From Pseudonocardia sp. HH130629-09 (GTDB lineage: Bacteria > Actinomycetota > Actinomycetes > Mycobacteriales > Pseudonocardiaceae), in the NCBI RefSeq assembly GCF_001294645.1, contig NZ_CP011868.1, positions 868,001 to 932,000 of the forward strand: a DNA stretch of 64,000 nt. Reading direction: 5' to 3'. Within the stretch, counting starts at the first letter, position 1. Every line of letters starts with the position of its first letter. The notes below the pieces were generated by a model that worked only from the letters and a program-made list of their open reading frames with translations, was not told the origin of the DNA and searched no databases. Positions 52,701 to 60,939 of the stretch are shown here, one piece after another. Position numbers and translations under genes: made by a program.

Positions 52701-54139
52701 AGCTCGCCGCGACCGAACGCACCGCCAACGCTCTCGATCGGCTCACCGCCGACGGCACCCTCGCCACCGACCAACGAGCACGGATCGCTGCCGAGGACGG
52801 CGCCGCCGCGCTGACCCGCGTCCTGCGACGCGCCGAGCTCGCCGGCCACGACCCCGACGCCGTGCTCCGCGAGGCCGTCGAATCCGGCCCACTGGAGGGG
52901 GCGCGTCAACTCACCAACGTCATCTACTCCCGCGTGGCCGATGCGCATCGCTTCGACCCAGCGGGCGAGAGCTGGGCCGACTGGGTCCCCCGAACAGACA
53001 ACCCCGAATGGTCCCGATATCTCGACTCCCTCGCCGACGCCGCGGACTCCCGGGCCCGGGAGCTCGGCGAGGCAGCGGTCGCCGAACAGCCGAGCTGGGC
53101 GGTCGACGCGTTCGGACCGGCCCCCGACGATCCGCAGGCTCTCGAAGAATGGAAGTCCGAGGTCGGCCGGATCTGCGCCTACCGCGAGGCCCGCGGGCAC
53201 GACGACGGCCACGACGCACTCGGGCCGGCACCGAAGCCCGGACAGGTCGAGGAGTATGCCGCCTACCGCGCCGCGTGGCGGTCCCTCGGCCGGCCGGAGA
53301 TAGACCGCGAGCACCTGGAGCTGTCGAACGGCCAGCTCCGGATGCGCGTCCGCGCCTGGCAGCGCGAGGAAGCAGCTGCGCCTCGCTACGTCGCGAACGA
53401 ACTCGCCGGAACCCGACAGGCCGCCGCGCACCACCGCCAGACCGCCGCGCTCCGGCGTACCGAGGCCGACGCCTCTACCGAGCCGGCCGAGCGCCAGCGG
53501 CTCGCCTTCGAGGCAACCCAGGCGGCCGCCCTCGCCGACACACTCGACACGCGAGCCGTCGACCTGCAGGAGGTCGACGACGCCCGCGCCCGCTGGCTGG
53601 CGCACACCGCCGAGACCCGCAGCCAGGCCGAGCTCTCCCGCGCGGAGCTCTCGGCCCGGGACGCCGACGAGGATCCCGACGAGCGCGTCACCGCCGCCGA
53701 GTGGAAGGCAGCGCACGACGCCGACGTCATCGACGACGAGAGGCACCGAGAGGTCACCGACGCCGATGTCGATCCCCGCCAGGCCGGGAACGATGAGGGC
53801 CGCCACGAGGACATCGACCTCAGAGAGGACGATGACCACGCGGCTGACTCGCGGCGACCCGACCTCCGTGACGAAGCGACACGGGAGCCGGCGCCGCTGG
53901 TGGACGAGGACGCCGTCCGGGTCCCTGACGCGGACGCGACCGCCCACAGCCTCGACCACGCGGGGCGGGTACTCGACGAGATCAGCTACCGCGAGTCGGC
54001 TGACGAGCTCGAAGACGCCGACCGCCGCGGCGAGGAGCTCGCCCGATGGCACTCCGACGACCGGATCGCGGACGCCGCCGTCAGCTCCGACGAGCTCGTG
54101 GACGCCTACGACGGCCCTGGCGACGTCGGTGATCTGTGA
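49724..54139 (+). CDS. MobF-family relaxase-helicase (TrwC/TraI-like)
   Basis: This 1471-residue protein nicks, unwinds and pilots DNA during conjugation. The N-terminal TrwC domain (residues ~1-300) opens LRIATGYSPDYLLREVATG and has the metal cluster HDSRDRDPQLHIHNAIL, with FSVQKSVTLLHTAF nearby. A UvrD/RecD helicase follows: Walker A VGPAGTGKSFVVG, Walker B VVVDESAMTD, VGDHRQLAAVG, GYAGTIYTAQGATVD and LYVGMSRGRDAN. The last ~500 residues are Ala/Asp/Glu-rich, helical then disordered. GTG 49724 matches the family start better than GTG 49715. The frame is complete. Confidence 0.93.
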   Translation: MLRIATGYSPDYLLREVATGRENYYTGAVAEGEPPGRWWGSGAEQLGLGGLIDAQDMRGLYERFLDPRDDAFRDPSRWDEVSTLGHTGRKYMSEDDLYAQALGREPDASPERRAELRTEAGKAARHNVAFLDATFSVQKSVTLLHTAFEARETAARAAGDEETAAAWGEFRQAVEDAIWAGNNAGLAYLSEKAGYSRVGHHGGAAGRFVDAHDWVVGSFFQHDSRDRDPQLHIHNAILNRVQGPDGLWRTLDSRGIHRWRAGAGAVAERTTEERLTHTLGMVIATRPDGKAREVVGVPEEAMSLVSSRRHAVTAKTRELVEAYEARYGRAPNSAMRDRLAQQATLATRAAKSHDGETREQLLDRVEHRLRAEIDGGLAGIADTALAARRDGVEPQGFHPQSVIEIALEDVRSRKAGWTRSDLTRAINAALPDYLGAWEGADVAQLLDQLTDEALRYAVPIEPDRPGDAHLPDELRLANGESAYQAPGGRVYTTPDQVRSERILLGATLDRDGVALSGPDADRFLLGLRERGIELGADQATAVRGILTSGARVETLVGPAGTGKSFVVGTLAHGWTEPSAGPQAEQGRERRVFGLATSQQATQVLTAEGLTARNVARWLATQDRLTAGAAERRIQDGDEAWQLRSGDLVVVDESAMTDTAALAAIHRHTERAGAKLLLVGDHRQLAAVGAGGGMDLLATAGSRYELTDARRFNHAWERDASLRLRAGDESVLREYFEQGRVLDAGTRDQAGDSAVKAWIGDTLDGRRSLLLVDTNEQAADLSAQIRAELVRLGRVDEHGVLLGLQGTYAGVGDLVQARDNAWHLDGFEGNRRAPLNRDNFRVTAVRDDGAMEVTTDLTGSDPDGGERLLLPASYVAEHMALGYAGTIYTAQGATVDTTHCVVTTTTSPNALYVGMSRGRDANTAHVTTRTGPDDAADGNPTEHSLHRDPVAVLATVLDNTDPIEHRSALAQATEAAAHAASTRTATELLVDAAQLAATERTANALDRLTADGTLATDQRARIAAEDGAAALTRVLRRAELAGHDPDAVLREAVESGPLEGARQLTNVIYSRVADAHRFDPAGESWADWVPRTDNPEWSRYLDSLADAADSRARELGEAAVAEQPSWAVDAFGPAPDDPQALEEWKSEVGRICAYREARGHDDGHDALGPAPKPGQVEEYAAYRAAWRSLGRPEIDREHLELSNGQLRMRVRAWQREEAAAPRYVANELAGTRQAAAHHRQTAALRRTEADASTEPAERQRLAFEATQAAALADTLDTRAVDLQEVDDARARWLAHTAETRSQAELSRAELSARDADEDPDERVTAAEWKAAHDADVIDDERHREVTDADVDPRQAGNDEGRHEDIDLREDDDHAADSRRPDLRDEATREPAPLVDEDAVRVPDADATAHSLDHAGRVLDEISYRESADELEDADRRGEELARWHSDDRIADAAVSSDELVDAYDGPGDVGDL

Positions 54140-54145
54140 GTGCGC

Positions 54146-54592
54146 CTACCTGTTCGCGGGCGGGTTCCACGCAGTAGGGCGACCATCCCCGTCGAAAGGG
54201 GGTGGCCCGTCGTGCCGCCACGCCCAGCGCAGTGTCGCCCGTATGCCTTCGCACCAGCCGGGCTGGCTCGTGAGCAGCTCCGGCCGGCGTTCGGGCAGCC
54301 GTTCCGCGGCGAGGTACTCGCGCTCGATCAGTTCCTCGAATGCGAACTGGCGGGTCCCGGTCGCCGGTGTGCGCGGAGGGCGCGGAGGCCCCCACGGCGG
54401 CGTGTACATCGCGCGGGCCAGCCACTGACACGTCGCGGCCACTCCGCCCGCGTACCAGTCCGGGCCCTTGACCTCCGAGCCTGCGGCGTTGAGCCGCGCC
54501 GCCGTTGCCCAGACCGATGCGAAGTCCGCGCGCGGCACCCGCAGATTCCCTCGGGGAATCTGCTCGACCTGCTCAACGGTCGCCGCCGTCAT
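54146..54592 (-). CDS. hypothetical element protein
   Basis: Not recognised. The 148-residue product has NLRVPRADFASVWATAARLN and GPDWYAGGVAATCQWLARAM, then a Pro-rich linker and a Trp-rich helical end (GIRATLRWAWRHDGPPP). Proteins with DWYxGGVxATCxWLA-type blocks recur in actinomycete integrative elements. It is convergent with the relaxase gene, with only 6 bp between stops. ATG 54592 is the only good start. Confidence 0.65.
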   Translation of the reverse strand: MTAATVEQVEQIPRGNLRVPRADFASVWATAARLNAAGSEVKGPDWYAGGVAATCQWLARAMYTPPWGPPRPPRTPATGTRQFAFEELIEREYLAAERLPERRPELLTSQPGWCEGIRATLRWAWRHDGPPPFDGDGRPTAWNPPANR

Positions 54593-54669
54593 GGCAGAAG
54601 AGTGACACGCCGGACCGACAGATCACCACTGAACGATCCGGGTCGAGTTCCCTTCCTGTCGATGGACGC

Positions 54670-54996
54670 CTATCTCATCGGCGGCAACGTGCGAGGAGCG
54701 AGCGCCGCTGCTGGAACCGCGACACCCTCCTGTCGAACGACCTGTGCACCGTCGATCGACGGGATGACGAAGTCGCACAACCCGAGCCAGCGGCCGTCGA
54801 TGGAACGGACCCAGCCGCGCAGCGTGCCGGGAACGCGTCCGGTCAGATGCAGACTGTGATGCATCCGTTCACGGATCGACCCGGCCGGAACCGCCGCGAC
54901 CTCGTCGCGAGCCGGGCCGTAGAGCATGTCGAAGTCGACCCAGATCGGCTTTTCCAGCGGAGGGGGCGGCGGCCGGAACTGGCCCATCTCGCTCAT
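54670..54996 (-). CDS. hypothetical protein, short
   Basis: Not recognised. The 108-residue product begins with a Pro-rich segment (QFRPPPPPLEKPIWVDFDML), then GSIRERMHHSLHLTGRVPGT and RSIDGRWLGLCDFVIPSIDG. ATG 54996 has GGAG six bases upstream; a TTG three bases earlier is less likely. It shares strand with the gene at 54146-54592, separated by 77 bp, and probably forms an operon with it. Confidence 0.65.
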   Translation of the reverse strand: MSEMGQFRPPPPPLEKPIWVDFDMLYGPARDEVAAVPAGSIRERMHHSLHLTGRVPGTLRGWVRSIDGRWLGLCDFVIPSIDGAQVVRQEGVAVPAAALAPRTLPPMR

Positions 54997-54999
54997 CAA

Positions 55000-55315
55000 A
55001 GGCTCCCCATGACATGCGCGTGCGGATGCGAGCCCGGGGGAGCGGGATCAGCGATCGACCGTAGGCGCTCACGGCCGCGCGGCCAAGTGATCGGGAGGAA
55101 CGCCTGCGGCGTGGCCTGACGGCCCGGTGGCTTGCCACGGCCGGTCTCCCGATCAAGGGCGCTTCGCGTCGCTACGCGACAGGCCTTCGGCCTGCCCGTG
55201 GACCGCGAGCCTCGCCGGCCGTGCCGGGTCGCCCTGACGGGCAGCGGGGTACAGCGCCCCGCCACCCGCAAGGGGTTCCCGGGCCGACAGGCCCGACGAT
55301 CATCGGGAGGCCACC
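55000..55315. other. structured intergenic region
   Basis: No gene is seen. It contains tight hairpins GTCGC-TAC-GCGAC (55168-55180) and CAGGCC-TTC-GGCCTG (55180-55194) back to back, plus several GC-rich inverted repeats. It ends in GGGAGGCCACC before ATG 55316. The layout resembles the leader at 42532-42819. Confidence 0.5.
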
Positions 55316-55849
55316 ATGACCGGCCGACAGAACACCGCCCAGCAGGCTCGGATCGCGGTCGAGCAGGACCTCGAGGAGCGCCGCGGCGGTGCCGCGCAGG
55401 TGATGGGGTTCTCGGTGCGGGTCGCCGGTCGGGTGCCGGTCCGGCTGGACCTGCGCAACTCCGGCACCACGGAACGCCAGCTGGGTCTCTCGCTCGGGAT
55501 GGTGCTGGTGTATCTGCGCACCCACTACACCGCGCGGCTGGTCGAGCAGGCGTGGACCGAGGCGGCGCCGCTGGCGCGGTCGCTGACCCCGTTCCTGGCC
55601 GGGCGCCGTCGTGGGGTGATGGCGACCGGACCGTGGTCGGTCGCGGCGATGGTGCAGCTCGGCGGCGCGCCGAAAGTGATCGCGTCGCTGAACGAGACCC
55701 GTCCGGGTGCGGAGTTGCCGACGATGCTTCGGATGCAGCTCGGCCCGATTACTTGGGACCTGTGCGACGCGACGGCGTACACGGCGATGCTCAACGGGTG
55801 GCGGTCGGCGGCGAATCTGTTGGCTGTGGACAGTCCGGACCTGGAGTGA
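55316..55849 (+). CDS. hypothetical element protein
   Basis: Not recognised. The 177-residue protein has QARIAVEQDLEERRGGAAQV, a strand pair (FSVRVAGRVPVRLDLRNSG), and a helical centre LGMVLVYLRTHYTARLVEQA. GVMATGPWSVAAMVQLGGAP and a C-terminal TWDLCDATAYTAMLNGWRSA follow. The ribosome site GGGAGG is excellent. A perfect 16-bp terminator follows the stop. It is the penultimate gene before the backbone resumes. Confidence 0.7.
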   Translation: MTGRQNTAQQARIAVEQDLEERRGGAAQVMGFSVRVAGRVPVRLDLRNSGTTERQLGLSLGMVLVYLRTHYTARLVEQAWTEAAPLARSLTPFLAGRRRGVMATGPWSVAAMVQLGGAPKVIASLNETRPGAELPTMLRMQLGPITWDLCDATAYTAMLNGWRSAANLLAVDSPDLE

Positions 55850-55861
55850 CCGTTTGTGGAT

Positions 55862-55897
55862 GGATCGGCCCGGCCGCTGGGGCGGCCGGGCCGATCC
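55862..55897 (+). terminator. perfect 16-bp hairpin
   Basis: GGATCGGCCCGGCCGC (55862-55877) pairs exactly with 55882-55897 around TGGG, 12 bp after the stop of the preceding gene. Confidence 0.75.
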
Positions 55898-55913
55898 GCG
55901 CGATGCTCGGGGT

Positions 55914-56186
55914 ATGGAGTGGCGGGTGGGCGTGTTGCGGCCGGGTGTGGAGAACGTGGACTGGACGGCCGGCGGTGACGCGCCGTCGGGGACGACGGCG
56001 CGTACGCAGGCGATTGATGCGTTGACGGCGCTGGTCGAGCTTGAGGGGATCCGGCAGGAGTACCGGATGCACGTCGGCGACGTCCCGGTGATGGTCTGGC
56101 CGGGAATGCATCCGGACGGCCGGCTCGATGTATCCGGGCTCGACGCTGCGGTCCCGGACGACCGTGACGCCCCGGCAGGTTGGTGA
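55914..56186 (+). CDS. small hypothetical protein
   Basis: Not recognised. This 90-residue acidic protein (WRVGVLRPGVENVDWTAGGD, then IDALTALVELEGIRQEYRMH and DVPVMVWPGMHPDGRLDVSG) looks globular. ATG 55914 has GGGGT just upstream and starts right after a strong terminator, so it needs its own promoter, perhaps leaderless. It is the last gene assigned to the mobile element. Confidence 0.6.
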   Translation: MEWRVGVLRPGVENVDWTAGGDAPSGTTARTQAIDALTALVELEGIRQEYRMHVGDVPVMVWPGMHPDGRLDVSGLDAAVPDDRDAPAGW

Positions 56187-56444
56187 CCGTTGCTCGGGAT
56201 CAAGGCGAAATGGCCACATTGCGATAGAAGGCTGTACGCACGATTTGAGGTGGCAACCTGCACATCCCGGAGGTGACCGGCGCCTGACGCCGACCTGCAC
56301 CTTCGCCGAGCCTCGAACGGTCGGAGCGGGCCACGTTCACGACGACCTTCAGCTTGGCCGTCCGGTCGATCGCCTGAACGACTGTTCATGCTCGCAGTCC
56401 GATGCTGCAGTCTGGGCTGGTTCGATCTAGGCTCGATGATGCCG
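56187..56444. other. junction region between mobile element and metE leader
   Basis: No gene is seen in about 260 bp. The right boundary of the element should be here or nearby, but no copy of the tRNA-Lys fragment was found. The right part should contain the metE promoter; TAGGCT at about 56428-56433 is a possible -10. Confidence 0.45.
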
Positions 56445-56632
56445 ACGGTCCGCCCGCGGCCCGGTGACGGGGAGCGGGCGGGGCAAGAGGGAACCCGGTG
56501 CGAGTCCGGGACTGCCCCGCAGCGGTGAGTGGGAACGACCGCCGTCACGAGAGCACTGGGAGCACCCGCTCCTGGGAAGCGACGGCCAGTAGGTACGAGA
56601 TCGGCGTCCACGAGTCCGAAGACCTGCCGACG
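56445..56632 (+). promoter_or_regulatory. cobalamin (B12) riboswitch upstream of metE
   Basis: The RNA has the hallmark order of the cobalamin riboswitch: GAGGGAA then CCCGGTGCGAGTCCGGGACT, CTGCCCCGCAGCGGTGAG, CACTGGGAG, TCCTGGGAAG and GGCCAGTAGG, ending with the B12 box AGTCCGAAGACCTGCC (56613-56628). It binds adenosylcobalamin and shuts off downstream expression. MetE is the B12-independent methionine synthase, so repression by B12 is expected, as known for metE in mycobacteria. Confidence 0.92.
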
Positions 56633-56723
56633 GTGCGTGCGCCGTCCGGTGTGCGCGGATCCGTGGCCCCGAGGGAGGGTCGAGCGGACGCACGGGCACC
56701 CGTCTGCTCGGACGCCGTCGCAC

Positions 56724-56764
56724 CTCCTCGCGCACCCTGCGGATCCTCCACCGCTCGCGAGGAG
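56724..56764 (+). promoter_or_regulatory. ribosome-site-sequestering hairpin (riboswitch expression platform)
   Basis: CTCCTCGCG (56724-56732) is exactly complementary to CGCGAGGAG (56756-56764). The second strand contains GAGGAG, the metE ribosome site, 7 bases before GTG 56772. Formation of this stem would hide the site, so control is probably at translation. Confidence 0.65.
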
Positions 56765-56771
56765 AAGAGCT

Positions 56772-59039
56772 GTGACGAGTTCGACCACCACTGTGCTGGG
56801 CTATCCGCGGATCGGTCCGCGCCGGGAGCTCAAGCGTGCGACCGAGGCGTTCTGGGCCGGTCGCAGCGACGAGGCGGCGCTGCGGGACACGGCCGCCCGG
56901 ATTCGCCGGGACACCTGGGGGGAGTTGGACGGTGCCGGTCTCGGCTCGGTACCGGGCAACACGTTCTCCTACTACGACCACGTCCTGGACACCGCGCTGG
57001 CCGTGGACGCCGTGCCGGAGCGGTTCGCCGGCATCGAGGACCCGATCCGGCGGATGTTCGCGATGGCCCGCGGCGTCGAGGGTGCCCCGGCGTGCGAGAT
57101 GACGAAGTGGTTCGACACGAACTACCACTACCTCGTCCCCGAGCTCGGCCCGGACACCGCGCTGGCCCCCCGCAGCACAAAGGTCATCGAAGACTTCCGC
57201 GAGGCGCAGCGCCAGGGCGTGACGACCCGCCCTGTGCTGGTCGGTCCGGTGACGCTGCTGCTGCTGTCCAAGGCGGCGGACGGCGCGCCGGAGGGGTTCA
57301 CTCCGCTGGACCTGCTGGGTCCGCTCGTCGAGGTCTACGCGGACCTGCTGCTCGAGCTCGCCGAGGCCGGCGCCGGATGGGTCCAGCTCGACGAGCCGGC
57401 GTTCGCCGCCGACCGCTCGAATGCCGAGGTCGACGCACTGCGGACCGCCTACGACCGCCTGGCCGCCCTGAAGCGCCGTCCGCGGATCCTCGTCGCGAGC
57501 TACTTCGGACGGCTCGGTGGCGCGCTGCCGGTGCTCGCGCGCACGGGGGTCGACGGCATCGCGCTGGACCTGGTTGCCGGCGCCGCGGATCTCGACGGCA
57601 TCGAGAAGGTCGAGGGCCTGGACCGCAAGCTCGTCCTCGCCGGCGTCGTGGACGGACGCAACGTCTGGCGCACGGACCTCGACGCCGCGCTGGCGAAAGC
57701 ACAGCGCCTGACCGGCGTCGCGGGCCGGGTGGGGGTCTCGACGTCCTGCTCGCTGCTGCACGTGCCCTACGACCTGGCCGTCGAGACGGCGCTGCCCTCC
57801 GAGGTGACCGACCGGCTGGCGTTCGCGCGCCAGAAGGTCGACGAGGTCGTGCTGATCGGTCGGGCGCTGGCGGACGGCCGCGAGTCGGTCGCCGCGGAGT
57901 TCGACGCCGCGGCCGCACTCCGGGAACGGGTGCGGGAGACCTCCGGCCGTGACGACGCGGTGCGCGCGCGGCTGGGCGAGCTCGGGTCCGACCACTACCG
58001 GCGCGGAGCCGCCGACGTGCGCGCGAAGGAACAGCGCGACGCTCTCGGCCTGCCGGAGGTCCCGACCACGACGATCGGCTCGTTCCCGCAGACCGCGGAG
58101 ATCCGGAAGGACCGCGCGGCTCACCGCTCGGGGGAGATCGACGACGCCGAGTACGAGGCGCGTATGCGCGCCGAGATCACGCGTGTGATCGAGCTCCAGG
58201 AGAGCATCGGCCTGGACGTGCTCGTGCACGGCGAGCCGGAGCGCAACGACATGGTGCAGTACTTCGCGGAGAACCTGGACGGCTTCGCGACGACGGAGCT
58301 GGGCTGGGTGCAGTCCTACGGCTCGCGTTGCGTGCGCCCGCCGATCCTGTACGCCGACGTCTCGCGGCCGCGTCCGATCACGGTCGAGTGGGCGCGGTAC
58401 GCGCAGTCGCTGTCGTCGAAGCCGGTCAAGGGCATGCTGACCGGGCCGGTGACGATCCTGGCCTGGTCGTTCGTGCGCGACGACCAGCCGATCGACGCCA
58501 CGGCGCGCCAGGTTGGGCTCGCGCTGCGCGACGAGGTCACCGACCTCGAGGCGGCCGGGATCCGCATCGTCCAGGTCGACGAGCCGGCGCTGCGCGAGCT
58601 GCTCCCGCTGCGGGAGGCCGACCGGCAGGAGTACCTGGACTGGGCGGTGGACTCGTTCCGCATGTCGACCGGGGGCGTGCAGGACTCGACCCAGATCCAC
58701 ACGCACCTGTGCTACTCGGAGTTCGGCGAGGTCGTCGGCGCGATCGACGGCCTGGACGCGGACGTGACGACGGTGGAGGCCGCCCGGTCGCGGATGGAGG
58801 TGCTGGCCGAGCTGGGTCCGGGTGTGCCGCGGGGTCTCGGGCCGGGCGTGTACGACGTGCACTCGCCCGAGGTCCCGGACGCCGACGAGCTGGCCACGCA
58901 GCTGCGGGCGGCCCTGTCGCACATCGGGTCCGACCGGCTGTGGGCCAACCCGGACTGCGGGCTCAAGACCCGCGGTGAGCCGGAGACGGTGGCGGCGCTG
59001 ACGAACCTCGTCGCCGCCGCCCGCCGGGTCCGGGCCTGA
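56772..59039 (+). CDS. metE: 5-methyltetrahydropteroyltriglutamate-homocysteine methyltransferase (B12-independent methionine synthase)
   Basis: The enzyme transfers a methyl group from methyl-tetrahydrofolate to homocysteine, the last step of methionine synthesis. It is 755 residues long, the normal two-barrel length. The N-terminal barrel has [20 protein letters not shown], and the catalytic barrel has [10 protein letters not shown], the zinc ligands in [11 protein letters not shown] and [10 protein letters not shown], and [17 protein letters not shown] 56772 follows GAGGAG. It is controlled by the upstream cobalamin riboswitch. A hairpin at 59043-59083 ends the unit. Confidence 0.97.
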   Translation: MTSSTTTVLGYPRIGPRRELKRATEAFWAGRSDEAALRDTAARIRRDTWGELDGAGLGSVPGNTFSYYDHVLDTALAVDAVPERFAGIEDPIRRMFAMARGVEGAPACEMTKWFDTNYHYLVPELGPDTALAPRSTKVIEDFREAQRQGVTTRPVLVGPVTLLLLSKAADGAPEGFTPLDLLGPLVEVYADLLLELAEAGAGWVQLDEPAFAADRSNAEVDALRTAYDRLAALKRRPRILVASYFGRLGGALPVLARTGVDGIALDLVAGAADLDGIEKVEGLDRKLVLAGVVDGRNVWRTDLDAALAKAQRLTGVAGRVGVSTSCSLLHVPYDLAVETALPSEVTDRLAFARQKVDEVVLIGRALADGRESVAAEFDAAAALRERVRETSGRDDAVRARLGELGSDHYRRGAADVRAKEQRDALGLPEVPTTTIGSFPQTAEIRKDRAAHRSGEIDDAEYEARMRAEITRVIELQESIGLDVLVHGEPERNDMVQYFAENLDGFATTELGWVQSYGSRCVRPPILYADVSRPRPITVEWARYAQSLSSKPVKGMLTGPVTILAWSFVRDDQPIDATARQVGLALRDEVTDLEAAGIRIVQVDEPALRELLPLREADRQEYLDWAVDSFRMSTGGVQDSTQIHTHLCYSEFGEVVGAIDGLDADVTTVEAARSRMEVLAELGPGVPRGLGPGVYDVHSPEVPDADELATQLRAALSHIGSDRLWANPDCGLKTRGEPETVAALTNLVAAARRVRA

Positions 59040-59042
59040 GAC

Positions 59043-59083
59043 CCACCGGACCCCGGGCCCGTTCCGGGGCCGGGGTCCGGTGG
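59043..59083 (+). terminator. metE terminator
   Basis: CCACCGGACCCCGG (59043-59056) pairs perfectly with CCGGGGTCCGGTGG (59070-59083), starting 3 bp after the stop codon. Confidence 0.75.
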
Positions 59084-59206
59084 AGATCGACCGCACCGAG
59101 TCCGATCCGGAGCCGGCCGGCCCGGCGAACGCATCACCGGCCGAAGAGCCCGCTCAGTACGCCATCGCCTGACGCCATTGCCTGGGCGGTCCGTTCCTGG
59201 GCTGGC

Positions 59207-59788
59207 TCAGGACTCGTCGAGCGGCCGACCGGTGCACCGGACCGTCCATCGGTCCGTGCCGCCGCGCAGGTCGGTGACGGTCAGGGGTGCGGCGTCGATC
59301 CGCCAGAACGCGGAGGGCGGAGCGCCCATGGTGGTGACGACAGCTGCCCGCGCGATGGCGGCGCCGGCTACGGCGATGGTGTGTCCAGGCGGCATCGAGG
59401 CCAGAACTCGGCGTACCCGCTCGATGAGTGCTGTCAGCGACTCGCCGGCGTGCGGTGTCGAGTCGGGGTCGGTCAGCCAGGCGTGGAGCCCCTGAGGGTC
59501 GGCCTCGGCGATGTCGTCCAGGGTCCTGCCGGTCCACTGTCCCGGGTCCCAGGGGCAGAGGTCGTCGTCGGATCTGCCGGACAGGCCCAGCCCGCTGTGG
59601 GTTTCGGACGAGGCGGGATCCGGACCGTGGCGGCTGTGGTCGTGGCGGGGCACCCGAGGGGCGGCGTCGGTCAGCGCGGCGATCCACCGTTGGTCCAGCG
59701 GCGCGTCGACTGCGAACGCGGCTGTCGCCGTGGCGGTGGTCGCGGCGTGGACGACGAACGTCACCCTCGCCTTCCGATCGGGGTTCAC
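59207..59788 (-). CDS. histidine phosphatase-like protein
   Basis: This protein of about 193 residues has the phosphoglycerate-mutase-like layout: RVTFVVHAATTATATAAFAV at the start, where the usual RHG is replaced by VHA; LSGRSDDDLCPWDPGQWTGR with the conserved Trp/Gly region; DSTPHAGESLTALIERVRRV; and HTIAVAGAAIARAAVV, where the second catalytic His lies. Loss of the RHG arginine makes activity uncertain. GTG 59788 or GTG 59764 may start it. It is convergent with metE; a link to cobalamin (CobC-like) is possible but unproven. Confidence 0.7.
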   Translation of the reverse strand: MNPDRKARVTFVVHAATTATATAAFAVDAPLDQRWIAALTDAAPRVPRHDHSRHGPDPASSETHSGLGLSGRSDDDLCPWDPGQWTGRTLDDIAEADPQGLHAWLTDPDSTPHAGESLTALIERVRRVLASMPPGHTIAVAGAAIARAAVVTTMGAPPSAFWRIDAAPLTVTDLRGGTDRWTVRCTGRPLDES

Positions 59789-59946
59789 GTCGGTTCGCAG
59801 CGCCGAACACCTCCGCTCCGCCTCATGCGAGCGTTCGACGACGCGCTCGGCGAGTGATCCGAACCCGGACCCGGTCAATCCGCACAGTAGACCTCCGCGT
59901 TCCGGCCGCCTCGTCGCGACCGCTCGGAAGATCCATTCCTGAGAAG

Positions 59947-59980
59947 CGGTCCTCCGGCCGCGGGTGAGGCCGGAGGACCG
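59947..59980 (-). terminator. native nrdAB terminator, now separated from nrdB
   Basis: CGGTCCTCCGGCC (59947-59959) pairs exactly with GGCCGGAGGACCG (59968-59980). Without the two insertion sequences it would lie about 15 bp after the nrdB stop. It is now 2.36 kb away. Confidence 0.65.
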
Positions 59981-59994
59981 GACCCGGTGAGCTA

Positions 59995-60936
59995 GGGTGT
60001 GTCTCCCAAATAGGCGGACCGGGGTGCGCGATGCTTGATCGGTGCCGCGCACCGCTGTCCTGACTGATGCCCAGTGGGCCCGTCTGGCGCCGCTGTTGCC
60101 CTCCTCCGAGGGTCGTCGCGGGCGCCCGTTCCGCGATGACCGCCGGGTGCTCGAGGGGATCATCTACCGGTATCGGTGCGGGCTTCCCTGGCGCGACGTC
60201 CCAGCCGAGTTCGGGCCGTGGCAGACGTTGTGGAAGCGGCACCGCCGCTACAGCGGCGACGGCACCTGGGACCACATCCTGGCTGCTCTTCTGGTCGAGG
60301 CCGACGCCGCCGAGGTGCTCGGGTGGGCGGTCAGCGTGGACTCCACGATCATCCGTGCCCACCAGCACGCCGCGACCCTCAAGCGCGACACAGGGGGCCG
60401 GATCGAACTACACGAATCTGCTCGCCGAACCAGCAGATCACGCGCTGGGACGGTCCCGCGGAGGGCTGTCGACGAAGATCCACCAGCTCGTTGACGGGCA
60501 CGGCCGCCCGCTGGTGGTCCTCCTCGGCCCCGGCCAGGGCGGCGACTCGCCAATGTTTCCGCACCTGATGGCGCACCTGAGCATCGCCCGACCGGGCCCG
60601 GGACGACCCCGGACCCGGCCCGAACGCGTGCGCGCGGACAAGGCCTACTCCTCACGCGCGATCCGCCGGCACCTGCGCGAGCGCCGGATCATCGCTGTCA
60701 TTCCGGAGCCCTCTGACCAGCAGGGACACCGCAAACGACGGGGCTCACGCGGCGGTCGACCGCCCGCATTCGATCCGGTCGACTACCGAAACCGCAACGT
60801 CGTCGAGCGCGGGTTCTGCCACGTCAAGCAGTGGCGCGGGCTGGCCACCCGTTACGACAAGCTCGCCCTGACCTTCCGCGGCGGCGCCGTCCTGAAGGCA
60901 ATCGTCACCTGGCTCCGCGCATTGGGAGACACACCC
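59995..60936 (+). mobile_element. IS5-type (IS427-like) insertion sequence
   Basis: Both ends read GGGTGTGTCTCCCAA in inverted orientation. TA flanks each side (59993-59994, 60937-60938) as a 2-bp target duplication typical of this group. It encodes one transposase in two overlapping frames. It sits directly beside an IS701-type element, inside one copy of that element's CTAG target duplication. Confidence 0.85.
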
Positions 60937-60939
60937 TAG
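60042..60939 (+). CDS. IS5-family transposase, two frames (frameshift-joined)
   Basis: The first frame (LTDAQWARLAPLLPSSEGRR, GIIYRYRCGLPWRDVPAEFG, WAVSVDSTIIRAHQHAATL, with the first catalytic Asp) ends at 60494. The second frame (LGRSRGGLSTKIHQLVDGHG, RVRADKAYSSRAIRRHL with the second Asp, NRNVVERGFCHVKQWRGLAT with the Glu) runs to 60939. The switch fits a slip at the GGGGG run at 60395-60399 region; frameshifting is common in the IS427 group, so the enzyme may be functional. The stop TAG (60937-60939) lies outside the element and is supplied by the target site. Confidence 0.8.

Noticed and set aside
56187..56444. Second attachment site (right end of the element)
   Set aside because: No copy of the tRNA-Lys 3' sequence could be found here on either strand.
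56427..59096. 889-residue open frame antisense to metE
   Set aside because: Shadow of metE; it also covers the riboswitch on the wrong strand and has no recognisable domain.
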